From assembly GCF_028198165.1 (NCBI RefSeq), contig NZ_CP116339.1:3727001-3791000 (forward strand): a DNA stretch of 64,000 nt, read 5' to 3'. The position numbers and the translations under genes were made by a program. The notes under the pieces were generated by a model, which saw only the letters and a program-made list of their open reading frames with translations, searched no databases and had not been told where the DNA came from. The stretch comes from Pseudoxanthomonas sp. JBR18. Lineage in GTDB: Bacteria; Pseudomonadota; Gammaproteobacteria; Xanthomonadales; Xanthomonadaceae. The stretch's first letter is position 1; each line of letters opens with the position of its first letter. Shown piece by piece: positions 36,338-45,244 of this stretch.

Positions 36338-37699
36338 GTGGCCAGAGCCAAGACCTTTCCCGATGACGCGCCCGACCTGCTGAGCGTGGACCGTAGCGCC
36401 ATGCAGCCGCTGGCCGAGCGCATGCGGCCGCAGACGCTGGACGAGATGGTCGGTCAGCGCCGGCTGCTGGCGCCGGGCACTGCGTTGCGGCGTGCGGTCG
36501 AATCCGGCCGGGTGCATTCGATGATCCTGTGGGGGCCGCCGGGGTGCGGCAAGACCACCTTGTCCCTGCTGTTGGCCCAGTACGCCGATGCCGAGTTCAA
36601 GGCGATCTCCGCCGTGTTGTCTGGTTTGCCGGAGGTGCGCCAGGTGCTGGCCGAGGCCGCACATCGCTTTGCCCAGGGACGGCGCACGGTCCTGTTCGTC
36701 GATGAGGTGCATCGGTTCAACAAGGGCCAGCAGGACGCGTTCCTGCCGCATATCGAGCGCGGCACGATCCTGTTCGTCGGCGCGACGACCGAGAATCCCT
36801 CCTTCGAACTGAATTCCGCGCTGCTCTCGCGTTGCCGCGTGCACGTGATGGAGGCGGTCTCGCCGGCCGACATCGCCCAGGCGCTGCGCCATGCGCTGGG
36901 CGATGCCGAACGCGGCCTGGGCGGACAGGATCTGCGGATCTCCGACGAGGCCCTGCTGCAGATCGCCGGGGCGGCCGATGGCGACGTGCGCCGCGCGCTG
37001 ACCCTGCTGGAAATCGCCGCGGAACTGGCGGTGGACGAGGGTGGCGAAATCACCGAGGCCACCCTGGTCCAGGTCCTGGCCGACCGCACGCGCCGCTTCG
37101 ACAAGGGTGGGGAGCAGTTCTACGACCAGATCTCGGCACTGCACAAATCCGTGCGCAGCTCGAATCCGGACTCGGCCCTGTACTGGCTCACGCGCATGCT
37201 CGATGGCGGCTGCGACCGCGCCTACCTGGCCCGGCGGCTGACGCGCATGGCGATCGAGGACATCGGCCTGGCCGACCCGCGCGCGCAGCAGATGGCACTG
37301 GAAGCCTGGGACATCTACGAGCGCCTGGGCAGTCCGGAAGGCGAGCTGGCGCTGGCCCAGCTGGTGCTGTACCTGGCGGCCACGGCCAAGTCCAATGCCG
37401 GCTATTCCGCCTTCAACCTGGCCAAGGCCGAGGTACGCCAGACCGGGACCCAGGAGGTGCCGATGCACCTGCGCAACGCGCCGACCAAGCTGATGAAGGG
37501 CCTGGGCTACGGCGACGGTTACCAGTACGACCACGACGCCGAAGGCGGCATCGCCCTGGACCAGACCGGCTTTCCCGATGCGATGGGCGAGCGGGTCTAT
37601 TACGAGCCGGTCGAGCGGGGCATGGAGATCAAGCTCAAGCAGAAACTCGATGCGCTGCGCGCGGCGCGGGCGCAGGCGCGGGCTGACAAGGGCCGCTGA
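36338..37699 (+). CDS. rarA: Replication-associated recombination ATPase RarA
   Basis: RarA (MgsA) is a RuvB- and clamp-loader-related AAA+ ATPase that acts at stalled replication forks. The 453-aa protein has Walker A GPPGCGKTT, Walker B LFVDEVHRFNKGQQ, sensor GATTENPSFELN, and the MgsA C-terminal helical domain with the AIEDIGLADPRA and YLARRLTRM regions. The start is GTG, next to a -10 element. lolA-rarA linkage is widespread in gammaproteobacteria. Confidence 0.95.
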   Translation: MARAKTFPDDAPDLLSVDRSAMQPLAERMRPQTLDEMVGQRRLLAPGTALRRAVESGRVHSMILWGPPGCGKTTLSLLLAQYADAEFKAISAVLSGLPEVRQVLAEAAHRFAQGRRTVLFVDEVHRFNKGQQDAFLPHIERGTILFVGATTENPSFELNSALLSRCRVHVMEAVSPADIAQALRHALGDAERGLGGQDLRISDEALLQIAGAADGDVRRALTLLEIAAELAVDEGGEITEATLVQVLADRTRRFDKGGEQFYDQISALHKSVRSSNPDSALYWLTRMLDGGCDRAYLARRLTRMAIEDIGLADPRAQQMALEAWDIYERLGSPEGELALAQLVLYLAATAKSNAGYSAFNLAKAEVRQTGTQEVPMHLRNAPTKLMKGLGYGDGYQYDHDAEGGIALDQTGFPDAMGERVYYEPVERGMEIKLKQKLDALRAARAQARADKGR

Positions 37700-37712
37700 G
37701 CGTCGGTATATT
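37683..37712 (+). promoter_or_regulatory. Promoter for riboswitch-crcB transcript
   Basis: CTGACA (37683-37688) and TATATT (37707-37712) are 18 nt apart and lie across the end of rarA. Transcription would start at about 37719, one or two nt before the riboswitch. Confidence 0.65.
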
Positions 37713-37720
37713 GCGCGGCC

Positions 37721-37781
37721 ACAGGAGATGGCATTCCTCCTTGAACCGCCGGCGTGACCCGTCGTGCTGATGATGCCTGCC
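37721..37781 (+). ncRNA. Fluoride riboswitch (crcB motif)
   Basis: The element fits the crcB-motif RNA. It has a GGAG/CTCC stem around GATG, a GGCAT that pairs as a pseudoknot with ATGCC in CTGATGATGCC, and a second stem of seven pairs with one bulged T between GCCGGCG and CGTCGTGC. The conserved GATG and CTGATGA are all in place, and crcB lies 118 nt downstream. A GC-rich hairpin (GCCGGGGC with GCCCCGGC, 37791-37817) follows without a clear T-tract, so control could be at transcription or translation. Confidence 0.9.
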
Positions 37782-37840
37782 AACCCCCACGCCGGGGCGG
37801 CAGGCGCGTGCCCCGGCATTCCGATCCCAAGGAGACCGTC

Positions 37841-37903
37841 ATGCCGCAACACGCTTCGCTTCTTCCGTCCTTCTCGTCGGTGTGTGTCGGGAGAAACGCA
37901 TGA
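37841..37903 (+). CDS. Short leader ORF coupled to crcB
   Basis: ATG 37841 follows a strong AAGGAG (37829-37834) at 6-nt spacing. Twenty codons (MPQHASLLPSFSSVCVGRNA) end in a TGA that overlaps the crcB ATG as ATGA. Termination would place the ribosome on the crcB start. The peptide itself has no recognised family. It may be a coupling leader rather than a functional protein. Confidence 0.55.
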   Translation: MPQHASLLPSFSSVCVGRNA

Positions 37904-38304
37904 ACCCCGCGATCTGGTGGCAACAGCTGGCGCTGGTGATGTGCGGCGGCGCGATTGGGGCCGCTACGCGATTCTGGGTGGGTGGGCAGCTTGTGCGGCA
38001 CTTCGGCGCCGGGTTTCCATACGGCACGATGGCGGTGAATTTCCTCGGATCGCTGGTAGGCGGCTTCCTGCTGGTCTGGCTGGAGGATCGCGGACCGGCC
38101 GCGCTCTACCTGCGCGCCTTCCTCATCGTGGGAATCATGGGCGGCCTGACCACGTTCTCCTCGCTGATGATGGAGAGCCTGATGCTGCTGCGCGAGGGCC
38201 GCGGTCTTGCGGTGCTGGCCAACCTGGGCGTCAGCATTGCCGGCGGATTGCTGCTGGTCGGCCTGGGCGCGTGGTTGGCCATGCAGCTTCGTCCGGCCCC
38301 CTGA
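37900..38304 (+). CDS. crcB: Fluoride exporter CrcB (Fluc)
   Basis: CrcB/Fluc is a dual-topology fluoride channel. The 134-aa protein has four membrane helices, with the family motifs GGAIGAATRFWVGG, GTMAVNFLGSLVGGF and GIMGGLTTFSSL (TTFSS is part of the fluoride path). A GGGAGA ribosome-binding site is present in addition to the coupled leader ORF. A fluoride riboswitch lies upstream, so its induction by fluoride is well supported. Confidence 0.96.
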   Translation: MNPAIWWQQLALVMCGGAIGAATRFWVGGQLVRHFGAGFPYGTMAVNFLGSLVGGFLLVWLEDRGPAALYLRAFLIVGIMGGLTTFSSLMMESLMLLREGRGLAVLANLGVSIAGGLLLVGLGAWLAMQLRPAP

Positions 38305-38352
38305 TCCAGGGTCGCGTGGCGCCGGTGTCGCTGGACACCGGCGCTGGGCAGC

Positions 38353-39426
38353 TCAGCGCTTGAAGCGATAGTGGGCGACCATCCACTCATTGCCGCCCGA
38401 GTAACCGAACAGCTCCGCACAGGCCATCCAGAACATGCGCCAGCGCTGGTACCAGCGCCCGGCATCGGCCACGCCGTAGGTCTGGCGCATCAGGCCCATG
38501 ACCTGGTCGCGATTGGCATCCTGCTTTTCCAGCCAGGCGTTGGCGGTCTTCTCGTAATGCGTGCCCGACAGCAGCCAGCGCTCCTCGATGGTCAGCTGGT
38601 CCTGGAACTTGAGCAGCGTATCGGCGGCTGGCATCAGCCCGCCGGTAAAGAAGTGTCGTCCCATCCAGTTGTCACTGCCCTCGGTCTCGAACAGATACAG
38701 CAGTTCGCGGTGGCAGAAGATGTGCACGAACAGCTTGCCGCCGGGCTTGAGCCAGCCGGCGACCTTGGACAGCAGCGCCTGGTAGTTGCGCATGTGCTCG
38801 AACATCTCGATCGAGATCACCCGGTCGAACATCTCGGCGGGCAATTGCAGGGCGTTGACGTCGGCGGTGATGACCTCGACGTTGAAGACGGCGCGCTCCC
38901 GGCAGCGGGCCTCGATGAAGGCTTTCTGCGAGGCCGAGTTGGAGACCGCCGTGATCATCAGCTGCGGATAGCGTTCGGCCATCCACAGGGTCATCGAACC
39001 CCAGCCGCAGCCCAGCTCCAGCACGCGGCTGGCATTGGCCAACTGGGCGTGCTCGCAGTACAGACGCAGCATCTTTTCCTCGGCCTGGGTCAGGTCGCGG
39101 GTCGAGTCGTCCCAGAAACAGGCGCTGTACTTGAGGTGCTTGCCCAGGCACAGGCGGAAGAACTCCGGCGGCAACTCGTAGTGTTGGCGGTTGGCGGCCT
39201 CGGTCTCGACCGCGATGGCGTCCTCGCGCAGGCCATCCAGCCAGGCCTGCTGACGCGCGAAAACGGCCTCCGGGCCGCCCTTGCGCTCGTCCTTGAGGCG
39301 TTGGGCGCACAGGCGGCGGATGCCCATGCGCAGCAGCGGGTCGGGCAGGCGGCCGGACTCGGCCAGGCGCGTGGCCAGGCTCTCGCGGGTGGGGGCTTGT
39401 TCGGTGAACGGGGTGGGTGCGGACAT
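38353..39426 (-). CDS. CFA synthase-like SAM methyltransferase (second in operon)
   Basis: The 357-aa protein is a class I methyltransferase of the cyclopropane-fatty-acid synthase group. Motif I is LELGCGWGSM, and it shows YELPPEFFRLCLG, LKYSACFWDD, ISIEMFEHMRNY and the C-terminal WRMFWMACAELFGY. The ATG at 39426 has GGAGAG upstream. It is shorter than true CFA synthases and lies last in the sigma-factor operon, 22 nt after the DUF1295 gene. Whether it makes cyclopropane or methylated fatty acids is not decidable here. Confidence 0.85.
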   Translation of the reverse strand: MSAPTPFTEQAPTRESLATRLAESGRLPDPLLRMGIRRLCAQRLKDERKGGPEAVFARQQAWLDGLREDAIAVETEAANRQHYELPPEFFRLCLGKHLKYSACFWDDSTRDLTQAEEKMLRLYCEHAQLANASRVLELGCGWGSMTLWMAERYPQLMITAVSNSASQKAFIEARCRERAVFNVEVITADVNALQLPAEMFDRVISIEMFEHMRNYQALLSKVAGWLKPGGKLFVHIFCHRELLYLFETEGSDNWMGRHFFTGGLMPAADTLLKFQDQLTIEERWLLSGTHYEKTANAWLEKQDANRDQVMGLMRQTYGVADAGRWYQRWRMFWMACAELFGYSGGNEWMVAHYRFKR

Positions 39427-39448
39427 CGTCTGATTCTCTCCAGCTCGA

Positions 39449-40231
39449 TCAACGTTTGGGTGGGCGCGGGAAGAAGGCGCTGGTCGTGCGCTGGTAACGC
39501 GCATAGTCCTCGCCGCGGCTGCGCAGTGATTGCGCTTCTGTGTATGGGATCCCGGTGACACGGTACAGAAAGGCCAGCATCAACGCCGGGCCGCACAGGC
39601 TGCCCAGGACCCAGCCCCAGGGCAGGCCGACGGCCAGGCACACATAGGCGAACCAGTGCAGCCATTCGAAGAAATAATTCGGATGACGCGAATAACGCCA
39701 CAGCCCGTCCCGGCAGGTCTCACCTTTGTGAGCGGGGTCGCGCTTCCAGGCCGCCAGTTGGCGGTCGGCCAGGCTCTCACCCGCGACCGACATGGCCCAG
39801 ATCAGGACACCCAGCGTGGTCCACAGGCTCCAGTCGCCGCGTGGGTTGTGGGCGACGATCCAGAACGGGATCGACAGCAGCACGATCATCAGCGCCTGGG
39901 CCAGGAAGAACAGCAGGAACTTGCCCTGGGCATCGTCCCAATGCTTGCGCAGGTACGCGTAGCGCCCATCCTCGTGTGCATCGCCGAACACGCGGGTGCC
40001 CAGGTGCCAGGCCAGGCGCAGGCCCCAGGCGCCGCCGAGCACGGCCACCAGCAGCCGGGGCAGCAAGGCTCCGTCGAGCAGCACGGCGTAGGTCATCGCA
40101 CTGGCGGCCATGCCGAACGACCACACCACATCGACCACGCCCGCGTTGCGGGTGCGCAACTGCCAGGCCCATGCCAGCAGCATCAGCGCGACGGCGCCCA
40201 GGAAAATCCAGAGCAGGGGCCAGGCGTTCAT
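39449..40231 (-). CDS. DUF1295 membrane enzyme (steroid reductase-like fold)
   Basis: The 260-aa integral membrane protein belongs to DUF1295, related to the steroid 5-alpha reductase and isoprenylcysteine methyltransferase fold. The signature GLWRYSRHPNYFFEWLHWF and the multiple membrane helices are clear. In similar operons this family is linked to modified fatty acid formation. ATG 40231 overlaps the DUF2878 stop by 4 nt (ATGA). Confidence 0.88.
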   Translation of the reverse strand: MNAWPLLWIFLGAVALMLLAWAWQLRTRNAGVVDVVWSFGMAASAMTYAVLLDGALLPRLLVAVLGGAWGLRLAWHLGTRVFGDAHEDGRYAYLRKHWDDAQGKFLLFFLAQALMIVLLSIPFWIVAHNPRGDWSLWTTLGVLIWAMSVAGESLADRQLAAWKRDPAHKGETCRDGLWRYSRHPNYFFEWLHWFAYVCLAVGLPWGWVLGSLCGPALMLAFLYRVTGIPYTEAQSLRSRGEDYARYQRTTSAFFPRPPKR

Positions 40232-40779
40232 GAGGGGCCCACCGGGTGGACGCGGGGGACGCGTGGCGTGTGCAGGGCTGCCATGGCCAGCACCCCGGTT
40301 GCCGCGGCCCAAAGCGCGCCGAGTGTCACCAGGCCGGCAAAGGTCGGGGCAGAGAATCGCACCGCATCGAATCCGCTCTGCGCGCCAAGGTAGGACACCG
40401 GTCCGCCGATACCCATGACCAGCACTGCCAGCGGCGGGCGACGCATCAGCCAGGCCAGCGAATGGCGAAGCGTGAGCGCCAGGCCCGCCCACAGCGCCAG
40501 GATCCAGGCCGGCGCCAGATGCGACCAGGGCAATGGCGCGGCGTAGTGCACCAGGCCACTGGCCGCCATCACCGAATCGACCAGGGCGCCCAGCAACACC
40601 GCCAGTCCCACCAACCCGGCCTCACGGCGCAGCGAACCGCCAAGGGCGACATGCACCAGGGCGAAGCCGGCCAGCGCCACCAGAGACGGCCACCACAGGC
40701 CGCGACCCGCACCCCAGACCGCGAAGAGCCACTGGGCCTGCAGCGCGAGATAGTTGACCAGATGGCGCGAGGTCGGCAT
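40228..40779 (-). CDS. DUF2878 membrane protein
   Basis: The 183-aa hydrophobic protein (MPTSRHLVNYLALQAQWLFA...) fits DUF2878, a family found in ECF-sigma-linked fatty-acid operons. About five membrane helices can be recognised. It overlaps the CFA-like gene stop by one nt (TGATG) and the DUF1295 gene by four. Its function is unknown. Confidence 0.8.
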   Translation of the reverse strand: MPTSRHLVNYLALQAQWLFAVWGAGRGLWWPSLVALAGFALVHVALGGSLRREAGLVGLAVLLGALVDSVMAASGLVHYAAPLPWSHLAPAWILALWAGLALTLRHSLAWLMRRPPLAVLVMGIGGPVSYLGAQSGFDAVRFSAPTFAGLVTLGALWAAATGVLAMAALHTPRVPRVHPVGPS

Positions 40780-42074
40780 CACACGTGCGCCAAGGCGTAG
40801 GGATACTGCGCCGCGCGCGCACCGGGCTTGGTGAGCCACAGGTGCACATCGCCGATGGAGCGCTCCAGGAAGCCCGCCTCGCAGTACACCAGGTAGAACT
40901 CCCACATCCGGATGAAGCGTGCGTCGTAACCCAGCGCCCGCACCTGGTCGAGCTTGCCCAGGAAGCGCTGGCGCCACGCACGCAGGGTCAGCGCGTAGCT
41001 GGGCCCGATGTCCTCCAGGTTGAACAGGCGCAGGTCGCTGGCGCGGGCGATGGCGCCGGTCATGGCCGCCACCGAGGGGATAAAGCTCCCCGGGAAGATA
41101 TGCCGCTTGATGAAGTCCACCGAGTCGCGCGCCTGCGCGTAGCGGTGGTCTTCGATGGTGATGGCCTGGATCAGGGCCTGGCCGTCGGGGGCGAGCAGGT
41201 CGGAGACCTTGGCGAAATAGGTGTCCAGGTACTGATGGCCGATGGCTTCGATCATCTCGATCGAGACGACCCGGTCGAAGCAGCCCTCCAGATCGCGGTA
41301 ATCCTGCATCAGCAGGGTGATGCGCTCGCCCAGGCCGGCGGCGGCGATGCGCTGGGCCGCTAGGTCGTGCTGCTCGCGCGAGATCGTGGTGGTGGTGACA
41401 TGGCAGCCGTACTTGCCCGCCGCATGCAGGGCGAAGCCGCCCCAGCCGGTGCCGATCTCCACGACGCGATGCTCCGGGCCGAGCTGCAGCTTCTGGCAGA
41501 TGCGGTCCAGCTTGCGGGTGGCGGCGGTTTCCAGCGACTCGTCGGCGTGTTCGTAGATGGCCGATGAGTACATCAGGTTCTCGTCCAGGAACAGCGAGAA
41601 CAGCGGGTTGCCCAGGTCGTAGTGCGCGGCGATGTTGCGTCGGCTGCCGGTGCGGGTATTGCGTGACAGTGCGTGCAAGGCCTTCATCGCCACTGCGCCT
41701 ACCCGCGCGGTGCCGCTGTCGAGCGCATCGAGCAGGTCGCGATTGCGCACCAGCATGCGCATCAGGGCGACCAGATCGTCGCAGTCCCACAGGCCTTCCA
41801 TGTACGCCTCGCCGGCGCCGACGCTGCCGTTGAGTGCGGCCATGCGCCAGAACGCCGGGGCGTGGACGCGCATATGTGCCTGCAGCGGAGTGGCTCCTGT
41901 GGCATCGGGCTGGCCGAGCACGTGGACTTGGCCGGCGTCCTCCACCACCAGGCGGCAGCCGCGCAGGCCCGAGAGCGTGTCCAGCAGGCGGCGGCGCAGG
42001 ATCCGTTCGGCCATCGAACCGCGCGCGGCCGGGGGCGTGGCGACGGGCGTGGTGGCGGCATCGATGCGGCTCAT
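40779..42074 (-). CDS. Cyclopropane-fatty-acyl-phospholipid synthase-like methyltransferase
   Basis: The 431-aa enzyme matches the CFA synthase family over its length: IAAHYDLGNPLFSLFLDENL, MYSSAIYEHADESL, VVEIGTGWGGFALHAA (SAM-binding), CHVTTTTISREQHDLA, FDRVVSIEMIEAIGHQYLD and EFYLVYCEAGF. It probably methylates or cyclopropanates unsaturated acyl chains of phospholipids, as homologues (CfaA and UfaM types) in sigma-factor operons do. It overlaps the DUF1365 gene by 4 nt (ATGA). Confidence 0.9.
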   Translation of the reverse strand: MSRIDAATTPVATPPAARGSMAERILRRRLLDTLSGLRGCRLVVEDAGQVHVLGQPDATGATPLQAHMRVHAPAFWRMAALNGSVGAGEAYMEGLWDCDDLVALMRMLVRNRDLLDALDSGTARVGAVAMKALHALSRNTRTGSRRNIAAHYDLGNPLFSLFLDENLMYSSAIYEHADESLETAATRKLDRICQKLQLGPEHRVVEIGTGWGGFALHAAGKYGCHVTTTTISREQHDLAAQRIAAAGLGERITLLMQDYRDLEGCFDRVVSIEMIEAIGHQYLDTYFAKVSDLLAPDGQALIQAITIEDHRYAQARDSVDFIKRHIFPGSFIPSVAAMTGAIARASDLRLFNLEDIGPSYALTLRAWRQRFLGKLDQVRALGYDARFIRMWEFYLVYCEAGFLERSIGDVHLWLTKPGARAAQYPYALAHV

Positions 42075-42946
42075 GGCGTGGGCCTCTTGTCGGGATGGTC
42101 GTGAACGGGGTTGCCGCGCAGCCACAGGCGCAGCGCATGCCAGTGGATCGCCAGGACGACCTGTACGGTCATCAACGGATAGCGCAGCAGGACGGCGGCC
42201 ATCTCTGCGGAGCGCATCCGGCGACGCTGCAGGCTCAGCGTGGCATCGAACCGCTTCGGCGCGAGGTTTCCGGCGTGGTCCGGCCGGCAGAGGACATCCA
42301 TGTGCACCCGCAGCGTCCCGGCCGGCAGCTCGAAACGCCATGCGTAGTCATGGTCCATGCCCATGAACGGGGACACATGGAAGGTCTTGTCGAAGCGCCA
42401 GGACAAGCGCGCCCCGTCCCGTTCGGCGGTCGAGGCGGGCAGCACATAGGTGTGGCGCTGCTTCCACGGCGTATTGGTGATCTGTGCGACCAGCGTCTCC
42501 AGGGTGCGGCCATCGGCGGCGAAGCAGTAGTAGAACGTCACCGGATTGAACACATGGCCGAACATGCGCAGATGGGTGAGCATCCGCACTGGACCGTCGG
42601 GGCGATGTCCGGTCTCAGTTTCCACGCAGTCGCGGACCGCCTGGTCCAGCGGCACGGACGGATCGCCCAGATAGTCCGAGCGGCGGAATTCGACCACGTT
42701 GCGTCGGCCCACCGACCACAGCCAACGCCGTGCGAACACACGGTCCAACTCGCCCAGGTCCAGATAGGCCATGAACAGCGGCCAGTTGAAGGCATGCGGC
42801 CTGGGCGCGTGGCGGCGATGCCGCACCTGGCCGACATACAGGGCGCTGGCCAGGCTTGCGTCGGACACGGTGCCCGCCGCAGCGACTCCACGGGAGAGCT
42901 CGTCTGTGTCGCGGCCGGAGCGCAAAGGGGCCCGCAGCTGGTTCAT
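42071..42946 (-). CDS. DUF1365 protein
   Basis: The 291-aa protein belongs to DUF1365, with ALYVGQVRHRRHAPRPHAF, YLDLGELDRVF and FGHVFNPVTFYYCFAADG. It is found in the same operons as CFA-like and flavin amine-oxidase-like proteins. The precise reaction is unknown. I use ATG 42946 because it overlaps the upstream gene's stop as ATGA, while ATG 42952 lies two codons earlier. Confidence 0.87.
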   Translation of the reverse strand: MNQLRAPLRSGRDTDELSRGVAAAGTVSDASLASALYVGQVRHRRHAPRPHAFNWPLFMAYLDLGELDRVFARRWLWSVGRRNVVEFRRSDYLGDPSVPLDQAVRDCVETETGHRPDGPVRMLTHLRMFGHVFNPVTFYYCFAADGRTLETLVAQITNTPWKQRHTYVLPASTAERDGARLSWRFDKTFHVSPFMGMDHDYAWRFELPAGTLRVHMDVLCRPDHAGNLAPKRFDATLSLQRRRMRSAEMAAVLLRYPLMTVQVVLAIHWHALRLWLRGNPVHDHPDKRPTP

Positions 42947-44190
42947 GGCCATGCCGCGCCCAACGCCCGGGCGACCTGGATACCGCTGCGCAGGCCGTCT
43001 TCATGGAAGCCAAACCCCCAGCCCGCACCGGCGTGCCACACATGACCGCGTCCCTGGATCTCCGGCAGCGCCGCCTGCGCGGTGACCGTGGCAGGGGTCT
43101 GGTGTGGATGGCGGTAGTGCATGCGCCGCAACACCTTGGTCGGGTCGATGTCGGCGGCCTGGTTGAGGCTGACGATAAAGTCCTGTGGCGCATCGAGCGA
43201 CTGCAGGGCGTTCATCCAGTAGCTCACCGTGCACGGGGCGTCTGGTTGCGCGGGGACGCGCGCATTCCACGCCGCCCAGGCGCGTCGGTCGCAGGGCAGG
43301 ACACGGCGGTCGGTGTGCAGCAGGGTCTCGTTGGACTGGTAGGTAATCCCGCCCAGCACCGCGCGCTCCTGGTCGTCGGCATCGGTCAGCAGGGTGAGTG
43401 CATCGTCGGCATGGCAGGCCAGGACGACCTCGTCGAATGCATGCTCCTCGGTGCCGGCATACAGCTGCACGCGGCCATCGATGCGGCGCACCTGCTGGAC
43501 CGGACAGCCCAACTGCAGGTCCACCTTCCAGAGCCGGCGCAACGCATGCACGTACTGGCTGGAGCCGCCGCTGACCACGCGCCACGCCGGGCGGCCGGTG
43601 AGCTGCAGCATGTGGTGGTTGTCCATGAAGCGCACCAGGTGCTGCATGGGAAAATCGAGGATCGTCGAGGAGGGCGAGGACCACAGCGCCGAGGCCATCG
43701 GCACGATATGCGCGTCGCGGAACATCATCGAGTAGCCGCGCAGGGCCAGATAGTCCCCCAGGGTCGGACCGGGCGCAGGCTCGGCCAGGACGGCGGGGGC
43801 CTGCCGGTAGAAGCGCCGCAGGTCGGCCAGCATCCTCCAGAACGCGGGGCTGACCAGATTGCGCTTTTGGCAGAACAGCCCCGCCAGGTCGCCGGCGTTG
43901 TACTCCAGACCGGTGCGCGCATCACTGACCGAAAAGCTCATCGTGGTCGGCTGCGAAGCGACGTCCAGCTCTTCGAACAGCCGGCTGAGCAGCGGATAGT
44001 TGTCCGGATTGAACACGATGAAGCCGCTGTCCACCGCGTACTGGCGATCGCCCAGGACGATGTCGTGGGTATGGGTGTGCCCGCCGAGGTCATCGCCCGC
44101 TTCGAACAGCGTGACCGCGTGCTGGCGAGACAGGGCCCAGGCGGCTCCCATGCCGGCGATGCCGCCGCCGACCACGGCGATCCGGCTCAT
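42943..44190 (-). CDS. Flavin-dependent oxidoreductase of the amine-oxidase type
   Basis: The 415-aa protein has the dinucleotide-binding MSRIAVVGGGIAGMGAAWAL with an acidic strand end (TLFEAGDDLGGHTHTHD), and the family's DFPMQHLVRFMDNHHML region. It belongs to the NAD(P)/FAD protein group found with DUF1365 and CFA-like genes. In photosynthetic relatives this group takes part in fatty acid oxidation (UfaO-type); the match is by family. It overlaps the desaturase gene by 4 nt (ATGA). Confidence 0.88.
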   Translation of the reverse strand: MSRIAVVGGGIAGMGAAWALSRQHAVTLFEAGDDLGGHTHTHDIVLGDRQYAVDSGFIVFNPDNYPLLSRLFEELDVASQPTTMSFSVSDARTGLEYNAGDLAGLFCQKRNLVSPAFWRMLADLRRFYRQAPAVLAEPAPGPTLGDYLALRGYSMMFRDAHIVPMASALWSSPSSTILDFPMQHLVRFMDNHHMLQLTGRPAWRVVSGGSSQYVHALRRLWKVDLQLGCPVQQVRRIDGRVQLYAGTEEHAFDEVVLACHADDALTLLTDADDQERAVLGGITYQSNETLLHTDRRVLPCDRRAWAAWNARVPAQPDAPCTVSYWMNALQSLDAPQDFIVSLNQAADIDPTKVLRRMHYRHPHQTPATVTAQAALPEIQGRGHVWHAGAGWGFGFHEDGLRSGIQVARALGAAWP

Positions 44191-45173
44191 TGCCGGCTCC
44201 GCGAGGTCCTGACCAGCCCGGCGGGGACCGGCTTGAGATCTCGGACCAGGCCCAGCCAGCTCAGGAGCTTCAGCCCGTACCAAGTCAGGTCGACCTCCCA
44301 CCAGCGGAAGCCCTGCCGGGCGGAGCCGGGGAAATAATGGTGGTTGTTGTGCCAGCCTTCGCCGAAGGTGAGCAGCGCCAGCATCCAGTTGTTGCGGCTG
44401 TCGTCGCGCGTGTCGAAGCGCCGCGACCCGAACCGATGCGACAGCGAATTGATGGTGACCGTGGCGTGGAACAGCACGATGGTGGAGACGAAGAAACCCC
44501 ATACCAAGAGCTGCCAGCCGTTGGTCTCCAGGCCGGGCGCGGCGTCTTCCAGCCAGGCGCCCAGGGCAAATAGACCCAGGGCCAGCAGGACCGGCATCAG
44601 GATGTCAAAGCGGTCCAGGAAGCGCAGTTCCGGGAAGCGGCGAAGGTCGGGGATGGCGTCCCAGTTGGTGCGAAACCCGCGCGGGGTGAGGAACCACCCC
44701 ATGTGGCTCCACCAGAACCCATGCTGGCCGGGCGAATGCGGATCGGCGGGCGTATCGGTGACCCGATGATGGTGTCGATGATGGGCGGCCCACCACAGCG
44801 GTCCGCGTTGCACGCTGCTGGCGCCGATCGCGGCGAACACGAACTGCACCGGCCGCGAGGTCTTGAATGCCTTGTGCGAGAAATACCGATGGTAGAAACC
44901 GGTGATGGCGAACATGCGTACCGCGTACAGCGCGACCGCCACTGCGACCGCAAACCAGGACGCCTCCACCCAGATGACCGCCAGGCAGGCCACATGCATC
45001 AGGGCGAAGGGCAGGGCGCGCAGCCAGTCGATACGGTCGGCGCCGGCCTCGTTCAACGTCGTTGGCCCGGCCGTGTCGAACCAGCGCACCACGCTGGCCC
45101 ACCATCCTGTCGGCCGCGCGGGCAAGCGAGCCTGCGCGTTTAGGGAAGGGGCATTGAGCGGCGAATCCGGCAC
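44187..45173 (-). CDS. Delta-9-type acyl-CoA (fatty acid) desaturase
   Basis: The 328-aa protein has the three histidine boxes of membrane desaturases: HRYFSH, HRHHHR and HNNHH. Hydrophobic segments flank them. The GTG start at 45173 has AAGGAG at ideal spacing, and there is no better ATG downstream. Unsaturated products are the substrates the downstream CFA-like enzymes need. It follows the anti-sigma gene by 71 nt and overlaps the next gene by four. Confidence 0.93.
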   Translation of the reverse strand: MPDSPLNAPSLNAQARLPARPTGWWASVVRWFDTAGPTTLNEAGADRIDWLRALPFALMHVACLAVIWVEASWFAVAVAVALYAVRMFAITGFYHRYFSHKAFKTSRPVQFVFAAIGASSVQRGPLWWAAHHRHHHRVTDTPADPHSPGQHGFWWSHMGWFLTPRGFRTNWDAIPDLRRFPELRFLDRFDILMPVLLALGLFALGAWLEDAAPGLETNGWQLLVWGFFVSTIVLFHATVTINSLSHRFGSRRFDTRDDSRNNWMLALLTFGEGWHNNHHYFPGSARQGFRWWEVDLTWYGLKLLSWLGLVRDLKPVPAGLVRTSRSRQ

Positions 45174-45244
45174 ACAGGCTCCTTGGATGCCCTGGGGAAT
45201 GCAACATGTACGACGGCCGCGCGCGTTCGGATGCAGTCCGGCCG

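Noticed and set aside
40228..42138. 636-aa minus-strand ORF
   Set aside because: Only its last 183 codons are real (DUF2878). The upstream part is the CFA-like gene in the wrong frame.
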